A DNA stretch of 8,587 bases. It comes from CAZGUG01 sp964625335. GTDB taxonomy: Bacteria > Bacillota > Clostridia > Ch29. Each line of letters starts with the position of its first letter. The stretch's first letter is position 1. This document shows, piece by piece, positions 1-6,062 of the stretch. Made by a program: the position numbers and the translations under genes. A model generated the notes under the pieces. That model ran no database searches and was not told the origin of the DNA. It saw only the letters and a list, made by a program, of their open reading frames with translations. The DNA lies in the NCBI GenBank assembly GCA_964625335.1, contig CAZVBE010000043.1, forward strand, positions 1 through 8,587. Reading direction: 5' to 3'.

Positions 1-162
1 GAAGGCTTTGGAATGGATAACGCGATCGCGGTCCCTCTGAAACTCGGTTCTTATTCCGCATTTTTCCTCTTCCCTTTCCCGACCCCTGCTGTTTGCCGAA
101 TAACATGCATACTGCGCCAGGGTCTGCAACTCGCGCTGCTCCTGCTTTTCCCTTATATTCAT
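1..162 (-). CDS. dgt: Deoxyguanosinetriphosphate triphosphohydrolase (dGTPase), N-terminal part only
   Basis: Partial gene; the first 54 codons are visible and the rest lies beyond the left edge. The encoded protein would be a cytosolic HD-superfamily phosphohydrolase that splits dGTP into deoxyguanosine and triphosphate. The translation starts MNIREKQEQRELQ and reaches RTEFQRDRDRVIHSKAF at the edge. The ExxRDRDRxIHSKAF block is the hallmark that precedes the first HD motif in bacterial dGTPases; the catalytic HD residues themselves are off the window. The ATG at 162 has a good ribosome binding site (GAGGTG at 174-169, 6 nt spacing), which fixes the start. From family knowledge, clostridial dgt often sits just upstream of dnaG and the primary sigma factor gene, so those may follow outside the window. 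The identification rests on one short conserved block, but that block is very characteristic. Confidence 0.85.
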   Translation of the reverse strand, partial: MNIREKQEQRELQTLAQYACYSANSRGREREEEKCGIRTEFQRDRDRVIHSKAF

Positions 163-184
163 AATAATCACCTCAAATCCCGTT

Positions 185-333
185 TTAATAATTGTTAGTA
201 CAATAATACAACAAAATCGCCGCAATACCAATGGTTAATCCAACCGGCATAGCCAGGGCGCTGTTTCGTACTGCAAAGTCGTCATAAAATCCAATGCTGA
301 CTGAATATCTATCATCGAACCCTTTTTAATCAT
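185..333 (-). pseudogene. Small membrane-type reading frame broken by one base (or chance frame)
   Basis: The stretch between the permease stop and dgt has an open frame of 46 codons ending in TAA at 187-185. It ends with a convincing hydrophobic segment, ALAMPVGLTIGIAAILLYY, after a polar part containing DDRYSVSIGFYDDFAVR. It has no start codon of its own upstream. An ATG at 333-331, 19 nt after the permease stop, is in a different frame. The two would join if the run of five A residues (327-323 on the minus strand) held six, giving a 49-residue protein beginning MIKKGFDDR. The ribosome binding site for that ATG is poor and the dgt promoter lies inside the 3' part. I recognise no family. It may be a decayed gene, a sequencing error, a slippage site or a coincidence. 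Confidence 0.3.
203..231 (-). promoter_or_regulatory. Probable promoter of dgt
   Basis: On the minus strand, TTGGTA (231-226) and TATTAT (208-203) are separated by exactly 17 nt, which fits a vegetative sigma factor promoter with a strong -10 and a fair -35. Transcription would start near 196, leaving a leader of about 35 nt before the dgt ATG. No terminator lies between the exporter operon and dgt, so read-through is also possible. Confidence 0.5.
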
Positions 334-351
334 CAGTTGACAAGCTTTGCC

Positions 352-1950
352 TCAACAAAGACTGCGGCGTTCAAATCCAATGAGCCCTAGCCACGTAAGC
401 ACTGCCGCAACTCCTGTTAATACCATAAGCGGTATAACCGCCAACTCATAAATCGGAATGCTGTAGTGAGCATAGGCAAAAGGCGTCCATTGCAGTGCGG
501 ACCATCCTACTATTCCCACTTCCCAGAGCATCTCTATAAAGATAAATACACCCAATATAAGCCAATTGAGAACTGAGGCCATACGGGGCAGCCATCCATA
601 CAACAGGGCTGCAATGCCGACAATCACCCATACGGAAGGAATCTTCGAAAGGCTCATAGCTAACACACGGGGAAAATAACTAAACTCTCCCGCAGCGATG
701 CTCCATCCCAGGCCGGAAGCCAAACCGAGGACAAGGAGTATCAACGCGCTGCCTGCGAATGCAACCGTCAAATAACTTCCCATCCATTTGAACCGGCTCA
801 CGGGTCTTGACAATACCATCTCGGCATAATGCCCCTTTTCTTCCTGCCGCAGGCTTTGTACCGTCGTGATAGCAAAGACGGATAAACCGCCCATCAGCCC
901 AAGGATATAGATTAGAATGGCAATGAAGCCTTCCTGATTACCCAGCTTAACTATAGCAGACACCCAGGAGGTGTTCATCTGTGCGAACGTAGAACTGATG
1001 GCTTCGGATATATTGGGCGTACCCACACCCATAATCCCTCCAAGGTAAGCCATACCGATTGCCCAAGCCAGAATACTGCCTTTATGCTGACGCCAGGCCA
1101 GGACAAAAGGAGAGTTGAAACGGGGAGATGCGTTAGCCGGACCTTCTTTCCGGGCCATAAGCCCGGCCCCCATGTCACGGCGAACAAGCAGCATATAGGA
1201 AAGCATCATCGGCAGAGCAGAGAGCAGGACAAAAACCAGCAATGGCCAAGCATGGTTTCCCCAAAATGGAACGGTGATACGGAACCATGATTCGGGGGCA
1301 AGCCAAGCCCAATAGGTAGCTCCGCCTCCCATATTGTTTAGAACCATAGTTACCATGGTTAATCCATATACGCCAAATACGGCTCCTCTCGCGCTGCCGC
1401 TATGGGCAAAAATCTGCGCGCATAATCCGCCGACCCCGGCAAAGATCCAACCGGAAGCTGCAAGCGTCAGCCCTGATATCAGGGAACCGCTCCAAGCGAA
1501 GCCGATTCCCATCAAAAACACAGCAGTCAATAAACCCGCCATCAGGCTTCCTCCGCACGAAAGGATCAGGGCTGCCGATAGATTGGCGTATCTTCCTACC
1601 GGCCTTCCAAGTATCAATTCATTCCTTCCGGATGTTTCCTCGGTTCGGGTATGACGAATTATAGTAAGCGCCGCTCCGATCATAACTGTTATGGACGCCT
1701 GCAGTATTCCCCGCCATAAAATTGCGCCTTCTATGCTTAACGGAACAACAGGCCCAAGCAAAGCAGAGGTAAGAGGACTTCCGGACAGTTCAACAATATA
1801 CGCCTGCCAATCCGGCATCGCTTTCACAAAGGACACCTGCCCGTAAATCACTAGCAATGCAAGCAGTATCCATATAGGCAGAATAATCCTGTCCCGCCGC
1901 AAATAAAGCTTAAGAAGCCTGCCTGTACCTGTAAAATGATTTCCTTTCAT
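352..1950 (-). CDS. ABC-2 type exporter permease, TnrB3-like (12 membrane segments)
   Basis: Integral membrane permease of 532 residues, probable partner of the ATPase just upstream, exporting a drug or metabolite that cannot be named from sequence. About 12 hydrophobic segments fall into two halves, from residue 23 (ILPIWILLALLVIYG) to about 525 (LMVLTGVAAVLTWLGLIGF). The halves share a cytoplasmic-type motif: RTEETSGRNELILGRPVGR at 102-120 and RQEEKGHYAEMVLSRPVSR at 368-386, identical at 9 of 19 positions, indicating an internal duplication. Length and layout fit the family annotated as exporters of polyketide antibiotics (TnrB3, COG3559), which are single 12-helix chains rather than the usual 6-helix ABC-2 subunit. 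The frame is open further upstream inside the ATPase gene, but the ATG at 1950 has an AAAGGAG-type site 10 nt upstream and sits one base after the ATPase stop, so the genes are probably translationally coupled. GC content is visibly higher than in the genes around 4800-5250. Confidence 0.85.
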   Translation of the reverse strand: MKGNHFTGTGRLLKLYLRRDRIILPIWILLALLVIYGQVSFVKAMPDWQAYIVELSGSPLTSALLGPVVPLSIEGAILWRGILQASITVMIGAALTIIRHTRTEETSGRNELILGRPVGRYANLSAALILSCGGSLMAGLLTAVFLMGIGFAWSGSLISGLTLAASGWIFAGVGGLCAQIFAHSGSARGAVFGVYGLTMVTMVLNNMGGGATYWAWLAPESWFRITVPFWGNHAWPLLVFVLLSALPMMLSYMLLVRRDMGAGLMARKEGPANASPRFNSPFVLAWRQHKGSILAWAIGMAYLGGIMGVGTPNISEAISSTFAQMNTSWVSAIVKLGNQEGFIAILIYILGLMGGLSVFAITTVQSLRQEEKGHYAEMVLSRPVSRFKWMGSYLTVAFAGSALILLVLGLASGLGWSIAAGEFSYFPRVLAMSLSKIPSVWVIVGIAALLYGWLPRMASVLNWLILGVFIFIEMLWEVGIVGWSALQWTPFAYAHYSIPIYELAVIPLMVLTGVAAVLTWLGLIGFERRSLC

Positions 1951-1951
1951 A

Positions 1952-2851
1952 TCAGCTCCACTCCTTTCCCTGAAGGCTGTCCCCGTAGTGACGCATGAAC
2001 AGTTCCTCAAGAGTGGGCGGTTCCGCCGTAATCGACTTAATACCCATTGGCGCAAGTGCATTCATAACCGCGTCCATGGCATTGGCGTCCACCGAAAAAC
2101 GCCACTTTTCTTCCTTTGGTGATACATCGTGAACCCCTTGCAGTTGATTCAGGTTTGTAGGCTTGGCAAGCTCCACGGTAACGGTTGTACGTGTCAAATG
2201 CCGCAGTTCTTTAAGAGTTCCTGTTTCAACAATTTTTCCCTGTCGGATTATTCCAACCCGGTCGCAAAGTGCTTCTACCTCCGCAAGAATATGGCTGGAC
2301 AGAAAAACGGTTTTTCCTTGTTTCTTTACTTCGAAGATACATTCCTGAAAGATCTGCTCCATTAAGGGATCAAGACCGCTGGTAGGCTCGTCTAATAGTA
2401 GCAGCTCCGCATCCGAAACAAAGGCTGCGACCAGCGCCACCTTCTGACGGTTTCCTTTGGAATAACTGCGGCATTTTTTCTTTGGATCAAGCTGGAACCT
2501 GTCCAGCAGTTCCTTGCGGCGGGAAGGATTGATTTTACCGTGCAATTGGCCTAAAAAATCAATCACCTCACCACCGGTTAGATTTGGCCACAAGGTTACA
2601 TCTCCCGGTACATAGACAAGCCGCTTATGAAGAGCAACCGCATCCTGCCACGGGTCGCCGCCAAGCAGTTTTGCTTCTCCTGCGTTTTTGCGCAGCATTC
2701 CCAAAAGAATACGAATGGTTGTTGATTTTCCTGAACCATTGGGGCCGATAAAGCCGTACACCTCTTCTTGATTTACTGTCAGATCGACACCCCGTAAAGC
2801 CTCATGCTTGCCATAGGACTTGGTAAGTCCCCTTGTTTCAATTACATTCAT
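1952..2851 (-). CDS. ABC exporter ATP-binding subunit, TnrB2-like
   Basis: Cytosolic ATPase of 299 residues that should power the downstream permease. Visible motifs: Walker A GPNGSGKST at 36-44, signature YSKGNRQK at 130-137, Walker B LLLLDEPTSGLD with D154 and E155, and the switch histidine in SSHIL (H187). The Q-loop is unusual: the usual YxPQ is VPGDVTLWPNLTG, so the glutamine is replaced by glycine at about 83. I recall this VPG form from the TnrB2-like and actinobacterial drug-exporter ATPases, so it is probably a family trait and not damage. A C-terminal extension (about 215-299) follows the ATPase core, as in DrrA-type proteins. The ATG at 2851 has GGAGGGG 6 nt upstream; the frame's first possible start is a TTG at 2866 that lies just before this site. 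The gene follows tetR after 15 nt and is in the same operon. Confidence 0.9.
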   Translation of the reverse strand: MNVIETRGLTKSYGKHEALRGVDLTVNQEEVYGFIGPNGSGKSTTIRILLGMLRKNAGEAKLLGGDPWQDAVALHKRLVYVPGDVTLWPNLTGGEVIDFLGQLHGKINPSRRKELLDRFQLDPKKKCRSYSKGNRQKVALVAAFVSDAELLLLDEPTSGLDPLMEQIFQECIFEVKKQGKTVFLSSHILAEVEALCDRVGIIRQGKIVETGTLKELRHLTRTTVTVELAKPTNLNQLQGVHDVSPKEEKWRFSVDANAMDAVMNALAPMGIKSITAEPPTLEELFMRHYGDSLQGKEWS

Positions 2852-2866
2852 CACAATCCCCTCCAA

Positions 2867-3490
2867 TTATTGATAATAAGCTTTTCGCAGCTCTTCCAGA
2901 TAGCTGTCGAACTCTGTACGGATTTTTTCAAAATCCGGCTCGGTGATATCCGAACCCTTAATCTGTTCCAGTACCTGCTCCGCGTACCCACCTACAGCCC
3001 AGAAAATCAATTGTTTGGCTTTATCAATATCCAACTCGCCTCGGAAGCGTGATGTGTCTATATCTCCGTAAAACCGCTTGAAGCTGCTGTCCTCCACCTT
3101 CTTGCGTCTTTTCTTAAGTTCTCCATTTACCGCTTTAGAATCTGTAAGAACAGCCACTCTGATAAAATCAAATATCCATGGATATTTTTGCATCACCTGA
3201 ATCTTAAGCAGACAAGTCCGCCTCAGACGCTTGAAAATATCCTTTTCATTTGTGTTAATTCTGTCAAAATACTCTGTCTGTAAAAACCCGAGACAATAAT
3301 CATAGAGGAAGAGAAAGAAGTCTTTTTTGTTTCTTACATAATGAAACATCAGGGGCTTTGATATTCCTGCTTCCCTGGCTATTACATTGGTTGACGCATC
3401 ATCAAAACCCTTGGCGGCAAACTCCTTTAGTGCAGCATTTAAAATGGCGTTCCTTCTTTCCGGTTCTAAACTCATAAACTTTGTGAACAT
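2867..3490 (-). CDS. TetR/AcrR-family repressor of the exporter operon
   Basis: DNA-binding repressor of 207 residues, presumably released from DNA by the exporter's substrate. The N-terminal TetR domain is clear: ERRNAILNAALKEFAAKGF (11-29) is helix 1, and TNVIAREAGISKPLMFHYV (34-52) is the helix-turn-helix with the typical KP.mFHY recognition helix; KKDFFLFLYDYC follows as helix 4. The C-terminal ligand and dimer region (about 60-207) is not conserved enough to predict the ligand. A GTG at 3499 would add three residues, but the ATG at 3490 has AAGGTGG 5 nt upstream and the GTG lies within that site, so ATG is chosen. It is first in an operon with the ATPase and permease and has two matching palindromes at its own promoter, which points to autorepression. 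Confidence 0.9.
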   Translation of the reverse strand: MFTKFMSLEPERRNAILNAALKEFAAKGFDDASTNVIAREAGISKPLMFHYVRNKKDFFLFLYDYCLGFLQTEYFDRINTNEKDIFKRLRRTCLLKIQVMQKYPWIFDFIRVAVLTDSKAVNGELKKRRKKVEDSSFKRFYGDIDTSRFRGELDIDKAKQLIFWAVGGYAEQVLEQIKGSDITEPDFEKIRTEFDSYLEELRKAYYQ

Positions 3491-3534
3491 ATCAACCACC
3501 TTCTTTATAATAATTTTTACTTTGCAGATGATTT

Positions 3535-3545
3535 ACCTGTTAGGT
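3535..3545. promoter_or_regulatory. TetR operator 2 (at the transcription start)
   Basis: ACCTGTTAGGT, with flanks that extend the symmetry imperfectly (TTACCT..AGGTTA), lies at the predicted +1 of the tetR operon. It is the exact reverse complement of operator 1 and is placed on the same face of the helix. Confidence 0.7.
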
Positions 3546-3552
3546 TAATATT

Positions 3553-3581
3553 ATTGTACCTCCATTTACCTAACAGGTCAA
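3553..3581 (-). promoter_or_regulatory. Promoter of the tetR-ABC exporter operon
   Basis: On the minus strand TTGACC (3581-3576) and TACAAT (3558-3553) are separated by exactly 17 nt, each one mismatch from the sigma-A consensus. Transcription should start near 3546-3545. The -35 box overlaps one palindromic operator and the predicted start point abuts the other, so a bound repressor would block polymerase at both ends. Confidence 0.75.
3568..3578. promoter_or_regulatory. TetR operator 1 (over the -35 box)
   Basis: ACCTAACAGGT, an ACCT-N3-AGGT palindrome, overlaps the -35 element of the exporter operon. It is the exact reverse complement of the site at 3535-3545, and the two centres are 33 bp apart, about three helical turns. 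That the TetR product binds here is inference from position and symmetry. Confidence 0.7.
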
Positions 3582-3633
3582 TACATTCGTATAATTTCCT
3601 TCCTGGTATTTATTCGTCCCTGCATTAAGGCAT

Positions 3634-3685
3634 AAAAAAGGTATTGTCCTTTAAATACATCAAAGACAATACCCTTACTTTTTTT
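3634..3685 (-). terminator. Rho-independent terminator after the AlkD-type gene, possibly bidirectional
   Basis: GGTATTGT (3640-3647) pairs with ACAATACC (3666-3673) and CTTT (3649-3652) with AAAG (3662-3665), giving 12 bp with a single bulged base and a 9-nt loop. On the minus strand six T residues follow directly (3639-3634), which ends transcription from the AlkD-type gene 130 nt upstream. A run of seven T residues at 3679-3685 could make it work on the plus strand too, although no plus-strand gene was found. Confidence 0.85.
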
Positions 3686-3802
3686 ACCTGGATGCCCCTT
3701 AATATTTCACCAATAATGGGCCTGCGAAGGATTCCACTTCTTGCTTCACTATGTGACTGCTTCTGATACCTTTCTGTTCTGCATAATGATTCCTGCACTC
3801 AT

Positions 3803-4519
3803 TTACTTCTTTTCTCTTTTCATTGCTTCCTGTTTCTTTTCCTTAGGCATTTTTTCAATTGCGTACCTTATTGCAGTTCTGGGCATTATATCCCTTTTGC
3901 TTAACACATACCTGTATACGTCCTCTTCAAAATTATTACACGCGGATTTCAGCATCCAGCCATAACCTTTTTGAACCAGATCATCTGTATCCAGCAGCAG
4001 CCTGTCTGCAATTTCGAATATGTCCGCTTTAAACAGGCCCTTCTTGGCCGGTACTATAAGTGACACGGCGGATGCGCGCCGGACCCACCTGCTCTCAGCC
4101 CCGGTCCACTCTTTAAGTTTTTCTACGTAGCTCGGATACATTTCCAGGAAGGTTCCTATTGTATGATTGCAAAGGGTATCGCAGGACGCCCAGTTTCTCA
4201 CGTATTCATTTACCCACTTTTCAAACACAAGGAAGTCGTCTTCCGTATATTGCTTGTTCATCGCATATGACCAATTGCATGCAATAAAAGACTCCTCCAT
4301 CATTCCCGACTTCCAAAGCTGCTCGCATAAATCGAATATATCGTTTTTAGGAAGGTCTTTAATGCTTTTGAAGACCTTTTTGGATAGTTTTGTGACTACT
4401 GCTGTCTTTACTCCATAAAGTTTGACTTCTTCCTTAAAAAATCTTTTACCGCTCTCCCTTGTAGCTTGGTCTGCATTGTCAAAAAGTTCCTGCCTTATTC
4501 TTTCTATAATATCAGCCAT
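3803..4519 (-). CDS. AlkD-type DNA alkylation repair glycosylase (HEAT-like repeats)
   Basis: Cytosolic base-excision enzyme of 238 residues that would remove N3- and N7-alkylated purines by the non-base-flipping mechanism of the AlkD family. With the start used here, the residues aligned by motif with the Bacillus cereus AlkD active site fall at almost the same numbers: W110 and D114 (in NWASCDTLCNH), R148 (in ESRWVRRASAV) and W188 (in QKGYGWMLK). The known AlkD residues, from memory, are W109, D113, R148 and W187. The remainder is helical, fitting HEAT-like repeats, and ends in a lysine-rich tail. The frame has an earlier ATG at 4555 with no ribosome binding site; the ATG at 4519 has AAGGAGG 8 nt upstream and is preferred. 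The gene stands alone: its terminator is at 3673-3634, and a possible leader lies upstream. I do not assign a gene symbol because several AlkD subfamilies exist. Confidence 0.85.
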   Translation of the reverse strand: MADIIERIRQELFDNADQATRESGKRFFKEEVKLYGVKTAVVTKLSKKVFKSIKDLPKNDIFDLCEQLWKSGMMEESFIACNWSYAMNKQYTEDDFLVFEKWVNEYVRNWASCDTLCNHTIGTFLEMYPSYVEKLKEWTGAESRWVRRASAVSLIVPAKKGLFKADIFEIADRLLLDTDDLVQKGYGWMLKSACNNFEEDVYRYVLSKRDIMPRTAIRYAIEKMPKEKKQEAMKREKK

Positions 4520-4570
4520 TTCATGTGCCTCCTTATTGTATTTATGGTCATTCATCCACAGCAGTGACCC

Positions 4571-4622
4571 GTCAAGGGTATCCCGTTTTACCGAACCATA
4601 CCCGTCACCGCCGTTTCCTCCC
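4571..4622 (-). promoter_or_regulatory. Possible structured leader with a six-codon upstream ORF before the AlkD-type gene
   Basis: On the minus strand GGGAGG (4622-4617) precedes, by 8 nt, a GTG that opens a six-codon frame (MTGMVR, stop TAA at 4590-4588). GGGTAT (4602-4597), inside this mini-ORF, can pair with ATACCC (4581-4576). A second copy of GACGGGT further down (4577-4571 region) could compete for ATACCC. The layout is reminiscent of a translation-sensitive leader, but the arms are only 6 bp and nothing proves transcription or function. Confidence 0.2.
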
Positions 4623-4687
4623 GGACGGCAGGCTGCATATTACCATATCAAACACTTTTAAGGCTAAAAATAACTTGCAGATTTACT

Positions 4688-4700
4688 TTGCATTATGCAA
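4688..4700. repeat. 13-bp perfect palindrome upstream of the AlkD-type gene
   Basis: TTGCATTATGCAA has two perfect 6-bp arms around one base. It lies in the intergenic region about 170 bp before the AlkD-type start, downstream of a TTGACA box at 4736-4731 on the minus strand that lacks a good -10. It could be an operator, but no matching second site was found. Confidence 0.3.
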
Positions 4701-4785
4701 CAAGGATGGTGTAGTACCGCCTTTGCCTGATGTCAATGCCACTATATAAGAAGAATGCGTCTTAATTTAATAATCGAGATAATTC

Positions 4786-5247
4786 TCATAATCCTAGTCT
4801 GTTTTCTTTTATTTCTTCCTTATTTAGATTCAAAGAAAATTTATAATGAAATTTGTACATACCTTGTCTTTCATAAAAGTTATGTGCTCTTATTCTTAAT
4901 TGATTACAACAAACCTCAATCTGAAGACACTCACTGTCTTTCGCAATTTCGGATGCTTTCTCAAAAAGTTCTTTCCCTACTCCTTTAGAACGGTATTTAT
5001 CAATTACCGCCAATTCTAAAATTTCTGCAATTTTCGCAGTATGATGAAGTTGATACTCTATTCGTAGATTTAAACAACCAATGACAGTTCCGCTGTGTTC
5101 CGCCACAAGGCAGAAATACCTATCATCTACAAGATATTCCTTAAAGACCTGTTGAAATTTTTCATAATCCAATTTTGTATTTTCCATATCACAAACCAAA
5201 TCATAAATAACCTTTATGTCAGACGATTTTGCCATTCTAATTGCCAT
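4786..5247 (-). CDS. GNAT-family N-acetyltransferase, PhnO-like
   Basis: Cytosolic acetyl-CoA-dependent acetyltransferase of 153 residues. The GNAT acetyl-CoA loop is R86-S-K-G-V-G91 in LAVIDKYRSKGVGKELF, and the motif B tyrosine is Y125 in HNFYERQGM. Several stretches resemble the aminoalkylphosphonate acetyltransferase PhnO of enterobacteria as I remember it: YDLVCDMENTKLDYEKF near the N-terminus, YQLHHTAKIAEILELAV in the middle and the aromatic FHYKFSLNL end. An aminoalkyl or amine substrate is therefore possible, but no phosphonate gene is nearby and GNAT substrates are hard to predict. The ATG at 5247 has AGGTGA 6 nt upstream. The coding sequence is strikingly AT-rich in parts (11 G+C in the 60 bases 4801-4860) compared with the exporter operon, and the last 13 residues are a charged tail beyond the usual fold. 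A recently acquired gene is possible. Confidence 0.8.
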   Translation of the reverse strand: MAIRMAKSSDIKVIYDLVCDMENTKLDYEKFQQVFKEYLVDDRYFCLVAEHSGTVIGCLNLRIEYQLHHTAKIAEILELAVIDKYRSKGVGKELFEKASEIAKDSECLQIEVCCNQLRIRAHNFYERQGMYKFHYKFSLNLNKEEIKENRLGL

Positions 5248-5319
5248 TTATACTCACCTGCATTTCTCATATGGTATACATATAAATCAACCATACTTCG
5301 CATTTTTCTACTGATATTC

Positions 5320-5325
5320 ATTATA
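5320..5325 (-). promoter_or_regulatory. Likely -10 box of the acetyltransferase gene
   Basis: A perfect TATAAT on the minus strand lies 73 nt upstream of the GNAT start. No convincing -35 is found 16-18 nt further up, so the promoter would be weak or activator-dependent. The rest of the 5248-5375 gap holds only AT-rich sequence and an imperfect palindrome around 5269-5283. Confidence 0.4.
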
Positions 5326-5375
5326 ACTTATCCTTGATCTAAGGTACACAACTCAAAGCTTCTATTCATAAAATT

Positions 5376-5400
5376 AAAAAAGCAGGGGAAATCCCCCTGC
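5376..5400 (-). terminator. Rho-independent terminator after the DUF2935-like gene
   Basis: GCAGGGG (5382-5388) pairs with CCCCTGC (5394-5400) across a 5-nt loop, with six A residues at 5376-5381 that read as a T tract on the minus strand, followed by more T-rich sequence. It lies 43 nt after the stop of the gene at 5443 and separates it from the acetyltransferase gene. Confidence 0.9.
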
Positions 5401-5442
5401 ATCATTATTGCTCATTTCTTTGCCTTTGAAACGCATACGTCC

Positions 5443-5868
5443 CTAGAAGTACTTCAGGGCTGCCGTAATAATTCCAATCAGATATTCAGATTCTCTTCGG
5501 ATGTGGTTAATTACCACCACCGCTATCTCATTGTTTCTAACCGCTTGGCTTTCAGCGACAAGCCGGTCCAAAAAGGCCACAAAGCCAAGGCTTTGGTTGC
5601 GGGCAAACACTGCAAACTGTTTGATTCTTTCACATAATGCAGGGCTTATTACCCCCTTGGATCTTATAACCGCTTCGATATAACGGACTGCATTTCCTTC
5701 CGCCTGGGCAAAGGCCAGTTCCCATTCCCTAAGCTGCTGCACAAAGTCCCTTTCCAGGTCCCTTACAATCTGGCGGATTACCACGGTATGCTCACTTTCC
5801 TGCTGCTTCCACAGCTCTATTTCATCCAGTACCCTCAACGGGGTTTTATCACCGTAATAAAATCGCAC
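5443..5868 (-). CDS. Small helical protein resembling DUF2935
   Basis: Protein of 141 residues, all predicted helix, without signal peptide or membrane segment. It resembles the DUF2935 family of Bacilli and Clostridia, which I recall as a ferritin-like helical bundle of unknown function. Two similar blocks stand out: LDEIELWKQQESEHTVVI (14-31) and VINHIRRESEYLIGII (119-134), each with a His close to acidic residues (H27, H122) that might bind metal. The frame is open back to an ATG at 5961, but that ATG has no ribosome binding site and the added residues look non-coding. A GTG at 5868 has GGGGAGG 8 nt upstream and begins exactly where the protein-like sequence begins, so it is used. The gene stands alone, with a terminator at 5376-5400 and a possible promoter at 5923-5952. 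The family call is from memory of motifs; function is unknown. Confidence 0.65.
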   Translation of the reverse strand: MRFYYGDKTPLRVLDEIELWKQQESEHTVVIRQIVRDLERDFVQQLREWELAFAQAEGNAVRYIEAVIRSKGVISPALCERIKQFAVFARNQSLGFVAFLDRLVAESQAVRNNEIAVVVINHIRRESEYLIGIITAALKYF

Positions 5869-5922
5869 TAAATGCACCTCCCCTATCTTCCCGTTATCGA
5901 ACAAACCGTCTTTCTCAATACT

Positions 5923-5952
5923 GTTATATGAGGAAGGAGCACTTCTTGTTAA
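5923..5952 (-). promoter_or_regulatory. Possible promoter of the DUF2935-like gene
   Basis: TTAACA (5952-5947) and TATAAC (5928-5923) on the minus strand are separated by 18 nt, a fair sigma-A-type match. Transcription would start near 5916, about 48 nt before the GTG start at 5868. Confidence 0.4.
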
Positions 5953-6033
5953 TATCATCATAGGTTTTGCGTGCTAACCAATTTGGACGCTTGCAAAATG
6001 TCCGGGAGAAGACGTAGGATATGGAACTAGACA

Positions 6034-6062
6034 TAAGATCCTTCGCTTCGCTCAGGATGACA
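6034..6062 (-). repeat. Short interspersed repeat of the 'ILSEAKDL' type
   Basis: On the minus strand this reads TGTCATCCTGAGCGAAGCGA followed by AGGATCTTATG. I recognise this as the widespread bacterial interspersed repeat often seen as spurious ILSEAKDL in predicted proteins (here VILSEAKDLMSS in the minus frame). ATCCT (6038-6042) and AGGAT (6054-6058) form an imperfect palindrome. It is non-coding; the recognition is from memory of the motif. Confidence 0.7.

Noticed and set aside
13..198. Plus-strand open frame of 61 codons at the left edge
   Set aside because: It is antisense to the dgt N-terminus and the dgt ribosome binding site, which have a clear family motif.
339..362. Hairpin CTTTG-TTGAGG-CAAAG at the permease stop as a terminator
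   Set aside because: The stem is only 5 bp and no T tract follows on the minus strand.
1334..1654. Plus-strand open frame of 106 codons inside the permease gene
   Set aside because: It is an antisense shadow of a GC-rich membrane protein gene, with no ribosome binding site and no recognisable protein features.
1951..2061. 37-residue N-terminal extension of the permease
   Set aside because: It lies wholly inside the ATPase coding sequence in another frame and lacks a ribosome binding site; the ATG at 1950 has one.
4520..4640. N-terminal extension of the AlkD-type protein (open upstream to about 4640, with a Gly-rich reading)
   Set aside because: There is no start codon with a ribosome binding site in this part. 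The ATG at 4519 has a strong site and gives active-site numbering that matches Bacillus cereus AlkD.
4708..4736. Promoter for the AlkD-type gene with a perfect TTGACA
   Set aside because: The hexamer at the right distance is TACACC, too poor a -10 to support the call.
5869..5961. 31-residue N-terminal extension of the DUF2935-like protein
   Set aside because: The ATG at 5961 has no ribosome binding site, and a likely promoter and a strong ribosome binding site lie within the extension.
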